DNA from: Phycisphaeraceae bacterium
GTDB taxonomy: Bacteria > Planctomycetota > Phycisphaerae > Phycisphaerales > Phycisphaeraceae
Assembly (NCBI GenBank): GCA_020850375.1
Contig: JADZET010000236.1
Coordinates: 1-16,289, forward strand
DNA: 16,289 nucleotides
Direction of reading: 5' to 3'
Shown: in pieces, positions 5,782 to 13,149 of the stretch
Layout of the letters: each line of letters begins with the position of its first letter
Numbering within the stretch: the stretch's first letter is position 1
The notes under the pieces: generated by a model
Databases searched by the model: none
What the model was told of the DNA's origin: nothing
The model's input: only the letters and a program-made list of their open reading frames with translations
Made by a program: the position numbers and the translations under genes

Positions 5782-7011
5782 TTATCCCACAATCTGGCCG
5801 CGATTCCATGGCGGATCGATCGACGGCTCGGTCGACTCCTCTTCCCGGGCTTCCCAGCTCTGCGGCGGAAGAATGAAGCGATCGATTGCGGCCGAAATAA
5901 GCCCCATGGCTCGACGACGCGGCGCCGCCTGGCAATGAACCTGCCCAAATCGCGCCCACATGGCCGATCTCTCCACCCACTCCGCCAGCCGGCGCACGAA
6001 GCACGCGGGGAGTTCGGATGCCACACCCGTCACCACCACACGCCGAAGCCCCAGCAGATTCAAGGCCCCGGCGATCACCGCGCCCGCGGCGTGCAGGCGC
6101 TCGTCGAGCCAGGGCTCAACGCCATGTTGCTCCAGGGATCGGCTCATGGCCCGCCAGGCCTTGCTGGGCGAGAGGCCCGCTGCGGACCGCGACGTGCTCA
6201 GCCATCCTTCGAGCAGGCCGGCCCGGCTGATCAACGTCTCGAGGCACCCCACCCCGCCGCAGCCGCAGAGCCGGCCGTTGCCCGGCACGGGGGTGTGGCC
6301 GATCTCCCCGCTGATGGCCAGAGGGCCGCCGTAAAGCCTCCCACGCACGACCGCCGCCCCGCCCACGCCCTCGCCGATGTCCACGAGAAGAAAATCCTCC
6401 GACCTCGGCTCCGCCTCAAGATGTCCCAGGGCCAGGGCCCGGATCTCCTGCACCAATCCCACGTGGCAGGACCAGATGCCGCCGACGTCGGCCGGCAGGT
6501 CGGTCGTCTCGGTCCAGTGCAGGTTCGGCGCCAGCAGGACGCGCCCGGCCCGCTCGTCGACGACCCCGGGCGTGCTGACGATGACGACCCTTGGAGCGTG
6601 AATGTTCAGTCGCTTCGCAGCCTCCCTCAGATGACGGAGCCAGGTCCCCCTCGAGGCGGGGGTCTTGAACTGCAGGGGCCAGTGCTCGTCCTCAGGACCG
6701 GCCACCGGGAGGGCCGCCAGCCGCGTGTGCCGCACGCCAAGCTGCAGGGCGATGATGCTCGGGCGCGACCGGCACAGGTCCACGGGACGTGCCGGCCGCC
6801 CCCCCACGCCCGCCTCCCTGGCCTGCCCGTCGTCGATGACCTCCTCCACCAACCCTTGTGCCAGCAGGGCGTCGACCACCTTGCCCACGGTCGGGGCGCT
6901 CAGCCCGGTCTCCTTGGCCAGCTCCGCGCGCGAGGCGGACCCGCCGCGCCGCAGTCGGTCAAAGACCCACCGCTCATGAAGACGTCGAAGGCGTGTCGGG
7001 CTGCCGGACAT
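5782..7011 (-). CDS. ROK-family (NagC/XylR-type) transcriptional regulator
   Basis: A 409-residue protein with an N-terminal winged helix-turn-helix (about 25-57, SRAELAKETGLSAPTVGKVV) and a ROK sugar-binding domain. Visible ROK features are DIGEGVGGAAVVRGRLYGG (211-229), GEIGHTPV (235-242) with the zinc-binding histidine, and the cysteine cluster CGCGGVGCLE (249-258). The active-site Asn-Asp of ROK kinases aligns with Gln188-Glu189 (GLVQEIRALAL), so it is probably a sensor, not a kinase. It heads the sugar operon and presumably represses it, and itself, until a sugar or sugar phosphate binds. The ATG at 7011 lacks a Shine-Dalgarno and is preceded by an AT-rich near-palindrome, the probable operator. 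Family and regulator role are well supported; the ligand is unknown. Confidence 0.9.
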   Translation of the reverse strand: MSGSPTRLRRLHERWVFDRLRRGGSASRAELAKETGLSAPTVGKVVDALLAQGLVEEVIDDGQAREAGVGGRPARPVDLCRSRPSIIALQLGVRHTRLAALPVAGPEDEHWPLQFKTPASRGTWLRHLREAAKRLNIHAPRVVIVSTPGVVDERAGRVLLAPNLHWTETTDLPADVGGIWSCHVGLVQEIRALALGHLEAEPRSEDFLLVDIGEGVGGAAVVRGRLYGGPLAISGEIGHTPVPGNGRLCGCGGVGCLETLISRAGLLEGWLSTSRSAAGLSPSKAWRAMSRSLEQHGVEPWLDERLHAAGAVIAGALNLLGLRRVVVTGVASELPACFVRRLAEWVERSAMWARFGQVHCQAAPRRRAMGLISAAIDRFILPPQSWEAREEESTEPSIDPPWNRGQIVG

Positions 7012-7030
7012 ACTTAATAAACTTAATTAA
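7012..7030 (-). promoter_or_regulatory. Putative ROK operator in front of the sugar operon
   Basis: TTAATAAACTTAATTAA at 7014-7030 is a 17-bp near-palindrome (TTAATnAA-C-TTnATTAA) with a single mismatched pair. It also contains a direct repeat, ACTTAATAA/ACTTAATTAA, at 7012-7030. It ends only a few bases before the ROK start codon, in a strongly AT-rich island within GC-rich DNA. ROK repressors typically bind AT-rich palindromes near their own promoters. No -35/-10 pair could be assigned with confidence. Confidence 0.55.
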
Positions 7031-7082
7031 CAAACATCCGGCGAGCAAGTGTTCTTTTGATAATATCGTGAAATTTTTTTGC

Positions 7083-7460
7083 TTATTCCGCCGGGCGGAG
7101 ACGGCGGGCTGCGATGAAGGAGCGGACGCACAGGACCAGCAGCAGGCCGCAGGCGACGGCCATGATCGCCTGCAGGGCCAAGGCGGCGGGCCGGGCGATC
7201 TCGGCCCCGCCGGCCGCGGCAATCAGGGCGCGGGTGACCATGTAGCCGGGCATGCCCAGGCCGATCATCGCCAGAACCGCCGCGGCGTGCATCGCGTGTC
7301 TGCGTGCGACAGGCTTGACGATCGCCGCGACGCCCGCCAGGGCGAGGGCCAGGCCGAAGTAGGCCGGGATCAACGCCGTGGGCGCCGCGTGGAACGTCGC
7401 GAAGAAGACCAACGAAACGAGGATGAGAAAGACACCGAAACTGATGACTATCTGAGGCAT
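7083..7460 (-). CDS. Small four-helix membrane protein, unknown function
   Basis: A 125-residue, very hydrophobic protein with four predicted membrane helices (about 4-24, 27-49, 57-84 and 92-113), short loops and a basic C-terminus (ARRLRPAE). The N-terminus MPQIVISFGVFLILVSLVFF could pass for a signal anchor. No enzymatic motif is visible. It begins 136 bases after the flotillin gene on the same strand. GGAG lies about 12 bases upstream of the ATG, which is rather far. It may be a late member of the NfeD-flotillin transcript or a separate gene. I do not recognise the family. Confidence 0.72.
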   Translation of the reverse strand: MPQIVISFGVFLILVSLVFFATFHAAPTALIPAYFGLALALAGVAAIVKPVARRHAMHAAAVLAMIGLGMPGYMVTRALIAAAGGAEIARPAALALQAIMAVACGLLLVLCVRSFIAARRLRPAE

Positions 7461-7596
7461 GATCGGATCGTCTCCAGCGGCGGGGAGGAACCAGGATGCG
7501 GCCGCGTTCGCCGCAGATCATAGGCGCCAAGACCTCGGACGGGCGAACGATTCGCCGCCCCGCGCCGTCGCCGCCCTGCCGTGTGTCGCGGTCGCA

Positions 7597-9012
7597 TCAG
7601 GCCTTGCCGTCGGGTTCGTCCCGGCCGGCCCGTGGGGGCAACGAGGGGTCGTCCATCTGTCCGAGGAACTCGGGGAGTTTCAGACCGGCGTTGCGGGCCA
7701 CCTCGTGCAGCGGGGGCAGCACGCGAGCGAGGCCCGAGGCGAAGTCGGCCGTGCTGGTCTTGCCGTCGGCGTTGGCGCCGCTGTCCCAGACGGTGATCTT
7801 GTCGATCTTCAGGCCAGCGATGGCCTTGACCTGCTCCTGGACGAGCTTGGGCAGCTGCTCGGTGACCATCAGCAGCGAGGCCAGGTCCGCCTTGCCCCCG
7901 GAAGATTTGACGAGCTCGGCGAAGCCGTGGGCCTTCTGGGTGAGGATGGCCATCAGGCCGGCGGCCTCGGCCTCCATCACGGCGCGCAGGCCGTCGGCCT
8001 CGCCCCTCTTCATCCGGCGGGTCTTCTCGGCCTCGGCCTCGGCGAGGGTCTCGATGCGGCGTTTCTCGATCTCGGCGGGGACGACGATGTCGGCCAGTCT
8101 CGTCGCCTCCTCGCGCTTGGCGCGCTGCCGCTCGGCCGACTCCTCCGAGGCGTAGGCCTCCTGCATGGCCTGGGCCTCCTTGACCTTCTCGGCCGCGACG
8201 GCAAGGCGGGTGGCCTCGGCCTCCTTTTCTCGCCGGGCGGCGTCGGACTGGGCGACCTTGATCTTGGCCAGGTTCTCGCCCTCGACCGCCGACGCCATGG
8301 CCCCGGCCACGCGGACGCGCTGCTCGCGCTCGGCGTCGGCCTTTCCGATCTCGCCGTCGCGGAGCTGCTGGGCGACCTTGATCTTGGCCTCGTTGATGGC
8401 TCGGGCCGCGGCCTCCTGGCCCAGGGCCTGGATGTAGCCCGACTCGTCGGTGATGTCCTGGATGTTGACGTTGATCAGGCGCAGGCCGATCTTCTTGAGC
8501 TCGACCTCCAGGCCGTTGTAGATGTTCTCGACAAGCTTCTCGCGGTCGGCGTTGATGTCCTCGATGGACATCGTGGCGATGACCAGGCGCATCTGGCCGA
8601 AGATGATGTCCTTGGCCAGCTCCTGGATCTCGCCGAGGCTCAGGCCCAGGAGCCGTTCGGCCGCGTTTTCCATGACGCCCGGCTCGGTGGCGATGCCGAT
8701 GGTGAAGGTTGACGGGGTGTTGACGCGGATGTTCTGCTTGGAGAGGGCGCCCTCGAGCTTGATCTCGATGGGGATGGGCGTGAGGTCCAGGTAGGCGTAG
8801 TCCTGGATGATGGGCCAGACGAAGGTGGCGCCGCCGTGGTAGCACCTGGCCGAGAGGCCGCCGAGGCCGGCCGACTTGCTGCCGCGGATCTTGCCGTAGA
8901 CCACCAGGATCTTGTCCGAGGGGCATCGCCTGAAGCGCGAGGCGAAGGCGATCAGGGTGACGAAAAAGACGAGGACGGCGCTGCCGGCGAGAAACAGCCA
9001 GGCCATGTTCAT
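7597..9012 (-). CDS. Flotillin-like SPFH/band-7 protein
   Basis: A 471-residue membrane scaffold protein of the flotillin (FloT/YuaG) type, which organises ordered membrane microdomains. One N-terminal transmembrane segment (about 4-24) is followed by the SPFH domain (about 30-200, including IRVNTPSTFTIGIAT and GLRLINVNIQDITDE). A long charged, Ala/Glu-rich coiled coil (about 200-365) with typical flotillin EAEAE repeats comes next, then a C-terminal oligomerisation region (VKAIAGLKIDKITVWDSG). The length fits flotillins. Translation probably starts at the ATG at 9012, with AGGAAGG about 8 bases upstream. It follows the NfeD-like gene by 53 bases. The NfeD/YuaF-flotillin pairing is a well-established conserved unit and reinforces the call. 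Confidence 0.93.
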   Translation of the reverse strand: MNMAWLFLAGSAVLVFFVTLIAFASRFRRCPSDKILVVYGKIRGSKSAGLGGLSARCYHGGATFVWPIIQDYAYLDLTPIPIEIKLEGALSKQNIRVNTPSTFTIGIATEPGVMENAAERLLGLSLGEIQELAKDIIFGQMRLVIATMSIEDINADREKLVENIYNGLEVELKKIGLRLINVNIQDITDESGYIQALGQEAAARAINEAKIKVAQQLRDGEIGKADAEREQRVRVAGAMASAVEGENLAKIKVAQSDAARREKEAEATRLAVAAEKVKEAQAMQEAYASEESAERQRAKREEATRLADIVVPAEIEKRRIETLAEAEAEKTRRMKRGEADGLRAVMEAEAAGLMAILTQKAHGFAELVKSSGGKADLASLLMVTEQLPKLVQEQVKAIAGLKIDKITVWDSGANADGKTSTADFASGLARVLPPLHEVARNAGLKLPEFLGQMDDPSLPPRAGRDEPDGKA

Positions 9013-9065
9013 GCTTGAACCTTCCTATCGAGCAAGAGGTGAGGACGGTGACGGGTGTGGCGGCC

Positions 9066-9662
9066 TCAGGAGACCGCCTCGACCAGGAGGGTCTGCGCGT
9101 CGGCCAGATCGATGACCTTGACGCGCGTGTTGGACGCGAGTTTCGCCGTGCCGCGGGTGCAGGCGGGCAGGGTGCGGAGGCTGCCCTGGACGACGATCTG
9201 GACCTGGCCGACGCCGCTCTGGCCGGGGGGGATGGCCATGTAGACGGTGCCGACGCCGCCGATGGCGTTGCGGTAGTCGAGCGTGCCCGAGTCGCGCAGG
9301 CTAAAGAGCGCCCGCATGAGGTAGTAGACGAGCATCATGAAGACGACGCCGACGGCCAGGGCGATGGCGATGACCGCGCCGACACCCAGCCCGCCGAGGG
9401 TGGCGATGGCCCCCGCCCAGCCGAAGCCGGCGAAGAAGGCCGTGATGCCGCGGACCGAAAGGACGTGCAACCCGCCGCCGTCGGCCCCGCTGGTGCCGGT
9501 CTCGGCGTGCACGTCAAAACCGCCGTGGCCAGCGCCGACGTCATCCCCGCCGACGCCCACGAGCAGCAGCAGCGCCTGGACAACCAGCACCAGCACCGAA
9601 AGAAGCCCGATGGCGTAGAAGATCTGAAGCTGCGCGCCCAAGCCGTTCCACCAGTCGGTCAT
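9066..9662 (-). CDS. NfeD/YuaF-like membrane protein, flotillin partner
   Basis: A 198-residue membrane protein with a C-terminal OB-fold domain, the usual partner of flotillin. One transmembrane helix lies at about 12-37. A Gly/Asp-rich loop (38-66) follows, then two closely spaced helices (about 72-92 and 94-120). The NfeD-type beta domain starts near 126 (GTLDYRNAIGGVGTVYMAIP) and ends with ASNTRVKVIDLADAQTLLVE. I start it at the ATG at 9662 because AGGAGG (9676-9671) sits 8 bases upstream. The frame stays open 58 codons further up, but that extension runs through untranslated-looking sequence and has no ribosome site. It is the first gene of the flotillin operon. Confidence 0.85.
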   Translation of the reverse strand: MTDWWNGLGAQLQIFYAIGLLSVLVLVVQALLLLVGVGGDDVGAGHGGFDVHAETGTSGADGGGLHVLSVRGITAFFAGFGWAGAIATLGGLGVGAVIAIALAVGVVFMMLVYYLMRALFSLRDSGTLDYRNAIGGVGTVYMAIPPGQSGVGQVQIVVQGSLRTLPACTRGTAKLASNTRVKVIDLADAQTLLVEAVS

Positions 9663-9706
9663 CACGTTTGCCTCCTGGAAAAAGCTGAGCAAAAAGATCA
9701 GGGGAT

Positions 9707-9712
9707 ATTCTA
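9707..9712 (-). promoter_or_regulatory. Possible -10 box of the nfeD-flotillin operon
   Basis: On the minus strand TAGAAT (9712-9707) lies about 45 bases before the NfeD-like start codon, in the only AT-leaning part of the gap. The matching -35 is weak (TTCTCT after 17 bases). It sits just after the terminator of the upstream rseP operon, a fitting place for a new promoter. Confidence 0.3.
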
Positions 9713-9752
9713 ACGTGAAGGGGGTGGGAAGAGAAAGGAGACGCGAGGCGCG

Positions 9753-9786
9753 ACAAGACAACAAACACCCGGGGCTTGCGCCCCGG
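9753..9786 (-). terminator. Terminator after rseP
   Basis: On the minus strand CCGGGGC-GCAA-GCCCCGG (9786-9769) forms a 7-bp GC stem with a 4-base loop. It is followed by the T-rich tract GTGTTTGTTGTCTTGT (9768-9753). It lies about 65 bases after the rseP stop and would separate the rne-dxr-rseP block from the nfeD-flotillin operon. Confidence 0.65.
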
Positions 9787-9795
9787 CTTGGAAGA

Positions 9796-9854
9796 ACGGG
9801 GGGGGCTGATCGCCGGAGACTGGAATGACGGGGCAAAACTTCCGGGGGGGGTCA
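9796..9854. repeat. Duplicated C8-tract segment at and after the rseP stop
   Basis: On the minus strand the rseP stop reads CCGGC-TGA-CCCCCCCC-GGAAG (9858-9839). A related segment, CCGGCGATCAGCCCCCCCC-GTTC, follows downstream (9814-9794). Both contain a run of eight C and similar flanks, suggesting a partial duplication. The first matches the ptsI 3' flank (TGA-C7-GGAAGTTT), at 15891-15877. Confidence 0.4.
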
Positions 9855-11873
9855 GCCGGTGATGATGCGGGCGATGTCCTGGTAGGTCACGATGATAAAG
9901 ACGCTGCCGATCAGCGCCAGCCCCGCGTAGAGGGCCCAGGTCTGGAAACGCTCGCTGACGGGCGAGCCTTTGAGTTTCTCGATCAGTAGCAGCACCATCA
10001 GCCCGCCGTCGACGATGGGGATGGGCAGGAAGTTGATCACCACGAGGTTGATGCTGATCAGGCCCAGGAAGAACAGCAGGTAGGACGTGCCCTGGCGGAT
10101 GACGCGCGTGCCGGTGTAGATGATGCCCACGGGTCCCTGGAGGTGCTCGACGCGGACGGTGCCCTCGAAGAGGCGGGCGAGGGTGAGGTAGACCTGGAGC
10201 ATGGACTGGTGGGTCTTCTCGAGGCCGATGGCCACCGCCTGCAGGGGTGAGTGGGCCTTGAGGATGACCAATTCGTAGCGGAAGATCTCCGGCGGCAGCG
10301 GAGGCTGCCAGGAGGACTGCGCAAGCCAGGACGCGGTCGCCGCGTCGACGGGCAGGGTGATGTTTTCCGTCGGTGACTGGCTGAGATTCAGGGCCATGCT
10401 CAGCCGGACCTCGAAGCCCTTGGGATTGGCCACGGCTTTTTCGTGCAGGATCCGCTGCATGTCGCGGAGCGTGGCCACGGGCTGGTCGTCCACGGCCTGG
10501 ACGCGCGAACCGGGGGGGAGGTTCAGGCCGGCCGCGGACGATCCTGGCAGGGCCGCGGCGAAGACGGGCGTGTCGGTGATGTGATAGGCGATGCCCAGCC
10601 GTCCGTGGACGGTCTCGGTGGGCGTGATCTCGACGAGCCGGCCGTCGCGGAGCACAACGATCCAGAGCTTGGAGGTCGTTTCCCTGACGATCCTGGCCAC
10701 CTGGTCATCGGTGGGCCAGTTGACCTCACCAAGCTGGGCGAGGATGTCGCCGGCCCGGATGCCCACCTTCTCCGCCGGCTCGCCCTGCACGACCTCCGCG
10801 ACGGTCACCGCCGGCCGCAGCCCCAGCAGGTGCAGCACGAAGGTGTCGCCGACCTTGGCCGTTTCGAGGGCTGGCTCTGCCGACAGGGGGACGATGACGG
10901 ACTTGGGAGCCTGCCCCTCGGTGCCGGCGAACGTCACGGGCAGCGGCTCGCCTTCCGAGGCGGAGAAGATGCTGTGGAACTGCGTGTAGCTGGTCACTGC
11001 CTTCTCGCCCACCGCGGTGATGGTCATCCCCGGTCGGACGCCTGCCTCGGCCAGCTCCTCGGGCAGGGCCTGGGGGTCCATGTCGTCGGGCAGCGTCAAC
11101 GACGCCGGGGCGTCGAATCCAAGCCAGAGCAGACCCTGGACCGCGGCCGGGCCGGGCTCGGGCGTCATGTCGTAGTCGAGCTTCCGGCCGTCGCGGTCGA
11201 CGGTCAGGCGGATGACGCGCCCCTCACGTGCCAGGGCCGTCTGGATGCGCACGTCCTGCAGGTCCGTCACGGGCTGGCCGTCGAGGGCGAGGATCTGGTC
11301 GCCCATCCGCAGGCCCTGGTAGTCGGGATCGCCGTCGTGGCCCTGGGCGTAGGTGACGTCCGCGGGCGAGCCGGGGACTACGCGCCCGACGGCCGGGGCG
11401 TTGAAGCCGACGCCGGCGGTGAAGGCGATGATGAAGAAGATCAGGCCGAAGATCAGGTTCATCGCCACGCCGGCGCTGACCACCGCCGCGCGGGCCCAGA
11501 TGGGCTTGGCGACGAAGGAGCGCGGGTCGGAGGTGTTGGTGTCAGGCTTGAGGTCGTCCTGTCCGAGCATCTTGACGTAGCCGCCCAGGGGCACCCAGTT
11601 CAGGCGATACTCGGTCTCGCTCGTCTGCGCCGCCTCGGGGCCGGCCAGGGACTGGTGCCGCTCGTACTCCTGCTCGCTCGAGCCGAAGCGCAGGCCCATG
11701 CCCTTGCGCCACGAGAGGATGCAGGGCCCGAAGCCGATGGCGAACTGCGTGACCTTGATGCCCACGGCCTTGGCCACCAGGAAGTGGCCCAGCTCGTGCA
11801 CGAAGATCAGGAAGCCGAAGCCCACGATGAGCACGGCGATGAACCAGGTCTGCAGGGCCATGGATTGGAGCAT
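9852..11873 (-). CDS. rseP: RseP-type site-2 (zinc) intramembrane protease, extra-long
   Basis: A 673-residue polytopic inner-membrane metalloprotease of the S2P/M50B family, which cuts membrane-anchored substrates such as anti-sigma factors and remnant signal peptides. HELGH at 26-30 in the first membrane helix provides the zinc site. PLGGYVKMLG (95-104) is the family membrane-reentrant loop region. NFLPIPIVDGG (614-624) in the third helix supplies the third zinc ligand Asp622. Between the membrane halves are four PDZ-like units (about 160-240, 270-335, 353-420 and 433-510), whereas E. coli RseP has two and about 450 residues in all. It starts 62 bases after dxr, the classical dxr-rseP order. 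The ATG at 11873 has no clear ribosome site; an in-frame ATG at 11861 is an alternative. Confidence 0.93.
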   Translation of the reverse strand: MLQSMALQTWFIAVLIVGFGFLIFVHELGHFLVAKAVGIKVTQFAIGFGPCILSWRKGMGLRFGSSEQEYERHQSLAGPEAAQTSETEYRLNWVPLGGYVKMLGQDDLKPDTNTSDPRSFVAKPIWARAAVVSAGVAMNLIFGLIFFIIAFTAGVGFNAPAVGRVVPGSPADVTYAQGHDGDPDYQGLRMGDQILALDGQPVTDLQDVRIQTALAREGRVIRLTVDRDGRKLDYDMTPEPGPAAVQGLLWLGFDAPASLTLPDDMDPQALPEELAEAGVRPGMTITAVGEKAVTSYTQFHSIFSASEGEPLPVTFAGTEGQAPKSVIVPLSAEPALETAKVGDTFVLHLLGLRPAVTVAEVVQGEPAEKVGIRAGDILAQLGEVNWPTDDQVARIVRETTSKLWIVVLRDGRLVEITPTETVHGRLGIAYHITDTPVFAAALPGSSAAGLNLPPGSRVQAVDDQPVATLRDMQRILHEKAVANPKGFEVRLSMALNLSQSPTENITLPVDAATASWLAQSSWQPPLPPEIFRYELVILKAHSPLQAVAIGLEKTHQSMLQVYLTLARLFEGTVRVEHLQGPVGIIYTGTRVIRQGTSYLLFFLGLISINLVVINFLPIPIVDGGLMVLLLIEKLKGSPVSERFQTWALYAGLALIGSVFIIVTYQDIARIITG

Positions 11874-11880
11874 GAGGGCG

Positions 11881-11915
11881 TTCCGGGGGAATCAGGTTTC
11901 CGGGGGGAATCAGGT
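11881..11915. repeat. Tandem 17/18-bp repeat in the dxr-rseP gap
   Basis: TTCCGGGGGAATCAGGT (11881-11897) is followed at once by TTCCGGGGGGAATCAGGT (11898-11915). The copies differ only by one G. On the coding strand they read ACCTGATTCCCCC(C)GGAA and lie about 8-42 bases before the rseP start codon. The C-run plus GGAA core recurs just after the rseP and ptsI stops. Confidence 0.75.
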
Positions 11916-11934
11916 TGATGTTTCGGCCACAAGT

Positions 11935-13149
11935 CTAGGCGCGGACCAGGCTGACCCGCGAGGCGACGAACTGGCGGGCCCGGCGGTCGTCCTCGAGCAC
12001 GGTCTCGAGCGAGTCGGCCGGCCGGGTCTCGATGGCCGAGAGGGCCTCGGCCACCAGCTCCACAATACGTCCGAAGAGGATCCTGCGTTCGAGAAAAGCC
12101 TCGACGGCGGCCTCGTTGGCGGCGTTGAGGATGGCCCCGGCGGTGCCCCCGGCCTCAATGGCCTGATAGGCCAGCGTCAGGGCGGGGAACTTGTCCGTGT
12201 CCGGCTGCTCGAAGTCCAGCCTGGATAACGTCGGCCAATCCATGGCCCGACTTCTGCCGACCCGCCGGTGCGGATAGGTCAGGGCGTACTGGATCGGCGT
12301 CCGCATGTCCGGCGGCCCGAGCTGGGCGAGGATCGAGTTGTCCTCGTACTCGACGAAGCTGTGGGCGATCGACTGCGGGTGGATGATGACGGCGATCTTC
12401 TCCGGGGGCAGGTCGAAGAGCCAGTGGGCCTCGATGATCTCCAGGGCCTTGTTCATCATCGTGGCCGAATCGATGGTGATCTTGCGGCCCATGCTCCAGG
12501 TCGGATGCCTCAGGGCCTGCTCGACGGTGGCCTGGCGCATCTGCTGCTTGGGCGTCTGGCGGAAGGGCCCGCCGGAAGCGGTCAGGACAATGCGTTTGAC
12601 GGCGGAGGTGGACTGGCCGTGCAGGCACTGGAAGATGGCCGAGTGCTCGCTGTCGACCGGCAACAGCGCCGAGCCGGTCTTGCGGGCCAGGGGGCTGACG
12701 AGCGCGCCGGCGGCGACAAGGGTCTCTTTGTTCGCCAGGCCGATCCGCAGGCCACGCTGCACCGCCAGGAGCGTCGCGGGCAGGCCGGCCGAGCCGACCA
12801 CCGCCGCCAGGACGTCCGTGGCGTCGGAGGCCTCGACGAGTCGCAGCGCGGCGTCAGGCCCAGCGAACACCTTCACCCCCGGTAGCTCCCCCGAAAGCTG
12901 CGATTCCACCGCGCGGGCCAGTTTCGCGTCGGCCACGGCGACCGCGGGCACGCGGAATGCCTTGGCCTGTTCGACGAGCTTGTCGGCGTTGCGGCCGGCG
13001 GCCAGGCCGACGACCTCGATCGGGGCGTGCTCGTCACTGGGGCAGTCGGCCAGGTGAGCCACGACGTCGAGCGTGCTGACGCCGATGCTGCCCGTCGAGC
13101 CCAGGACGACCAGGCGTCGCGGCGAGATGGGGGAAGGTGAGGGGCTCAT
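11935..13149 (-). CDS. dxr: 1-deoxy-D-xylulose 5-phosphate reductoisomerase
   Basis: A 404-residue cytoplasmic enzyme converting 1-deoxy-D-xylulose 5-phosphate to 2-C-methyl-D-erythritol 4-phosphate with NADPH, the committed step of the MEP isoprenoid pathway. GSTGSIG (17-23) is the NADPH loop and LANKE (138-142) is present. PVDSEHSAIFQ (164-174) gives metal ligands Asp166 and Glu168. NKALEIIEAHWLF gives the third ligand Glu237. TASGGPF, HPTWSMGRKITIDSATMMN and IIHPQSIAHSFVEY complete the signature. Length is normal. The ATG overlaps the RNase E/G stop as ATGA (13149-13146), so its translation is probably coupled to that gene. The dxr-rseP neighbourhood is common in bacteria. Confidence 0.97.
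   Translation of the reverse strand: MSPSPSPISPRRLVVLGSTGSIGVSTLDVVAHLADCPSDEHAPIEVVGLAAGRNADKLVEQAKAFRVPAVAVADAKLARAVESQLSGELPGVKVFAGPDAALRLVEASDATDVLAAVVGSAGLPATLLAVQRGLRIGLANKETLVAAGALVSPLARKTGSALLPVDSEHSAIFQCLHGQSTSAVKRIVLTASGGPFRQTPKQQMRQATVEQALRHPTWSMGRKITIDSATMMNKALEIIEAHWLFDLPPEKIAVIIHPQSIAHSFVEYEDNSILAQLGPPDMRTPIQYALTYPHRRVGRSRAMDWPTLSRLDFEQPDTDKFPALTLAYQAIEAGGTAGAILNAANEAAVEAFLERRILFGRIVELVAEALSAIETRPADSLETVLEDDRRARQFVASRVSLVRA

Noticed and set aside
5770..7017. Long + strand open frame opposite the ROK gene
   Set aside because: Shadow of the ROK coding sequence, whose HTH and zinc motifs are clear on the minus strand.
7542..7556. Hairpin GGCGAA-CGA-TTCGCC between flotillin and the small membrane protein
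   Set aside because: Only 6 bp with no T-run on either side; too weak to call a terminator or regulatory RNA.
7448..8926. 492-codon minus-strand frame over the flotillin gene
   Set aside because: Arg/Gly/Pro-rich off-frame translation; the flotillin frame carries all domain evidence.
9663..9836. 58-codon N-terminal extension of the NfeD-like protein
   Set aside because: It crosses the terminator region and a probable promoter; a strong AGGAGG fixes the start at 9662.
10443..11918. 491-codon + strand frame opposite rseP
   Set aside because: Low-complexity His/Gly/Asp/Val-rich shadow of rseP with no domain.
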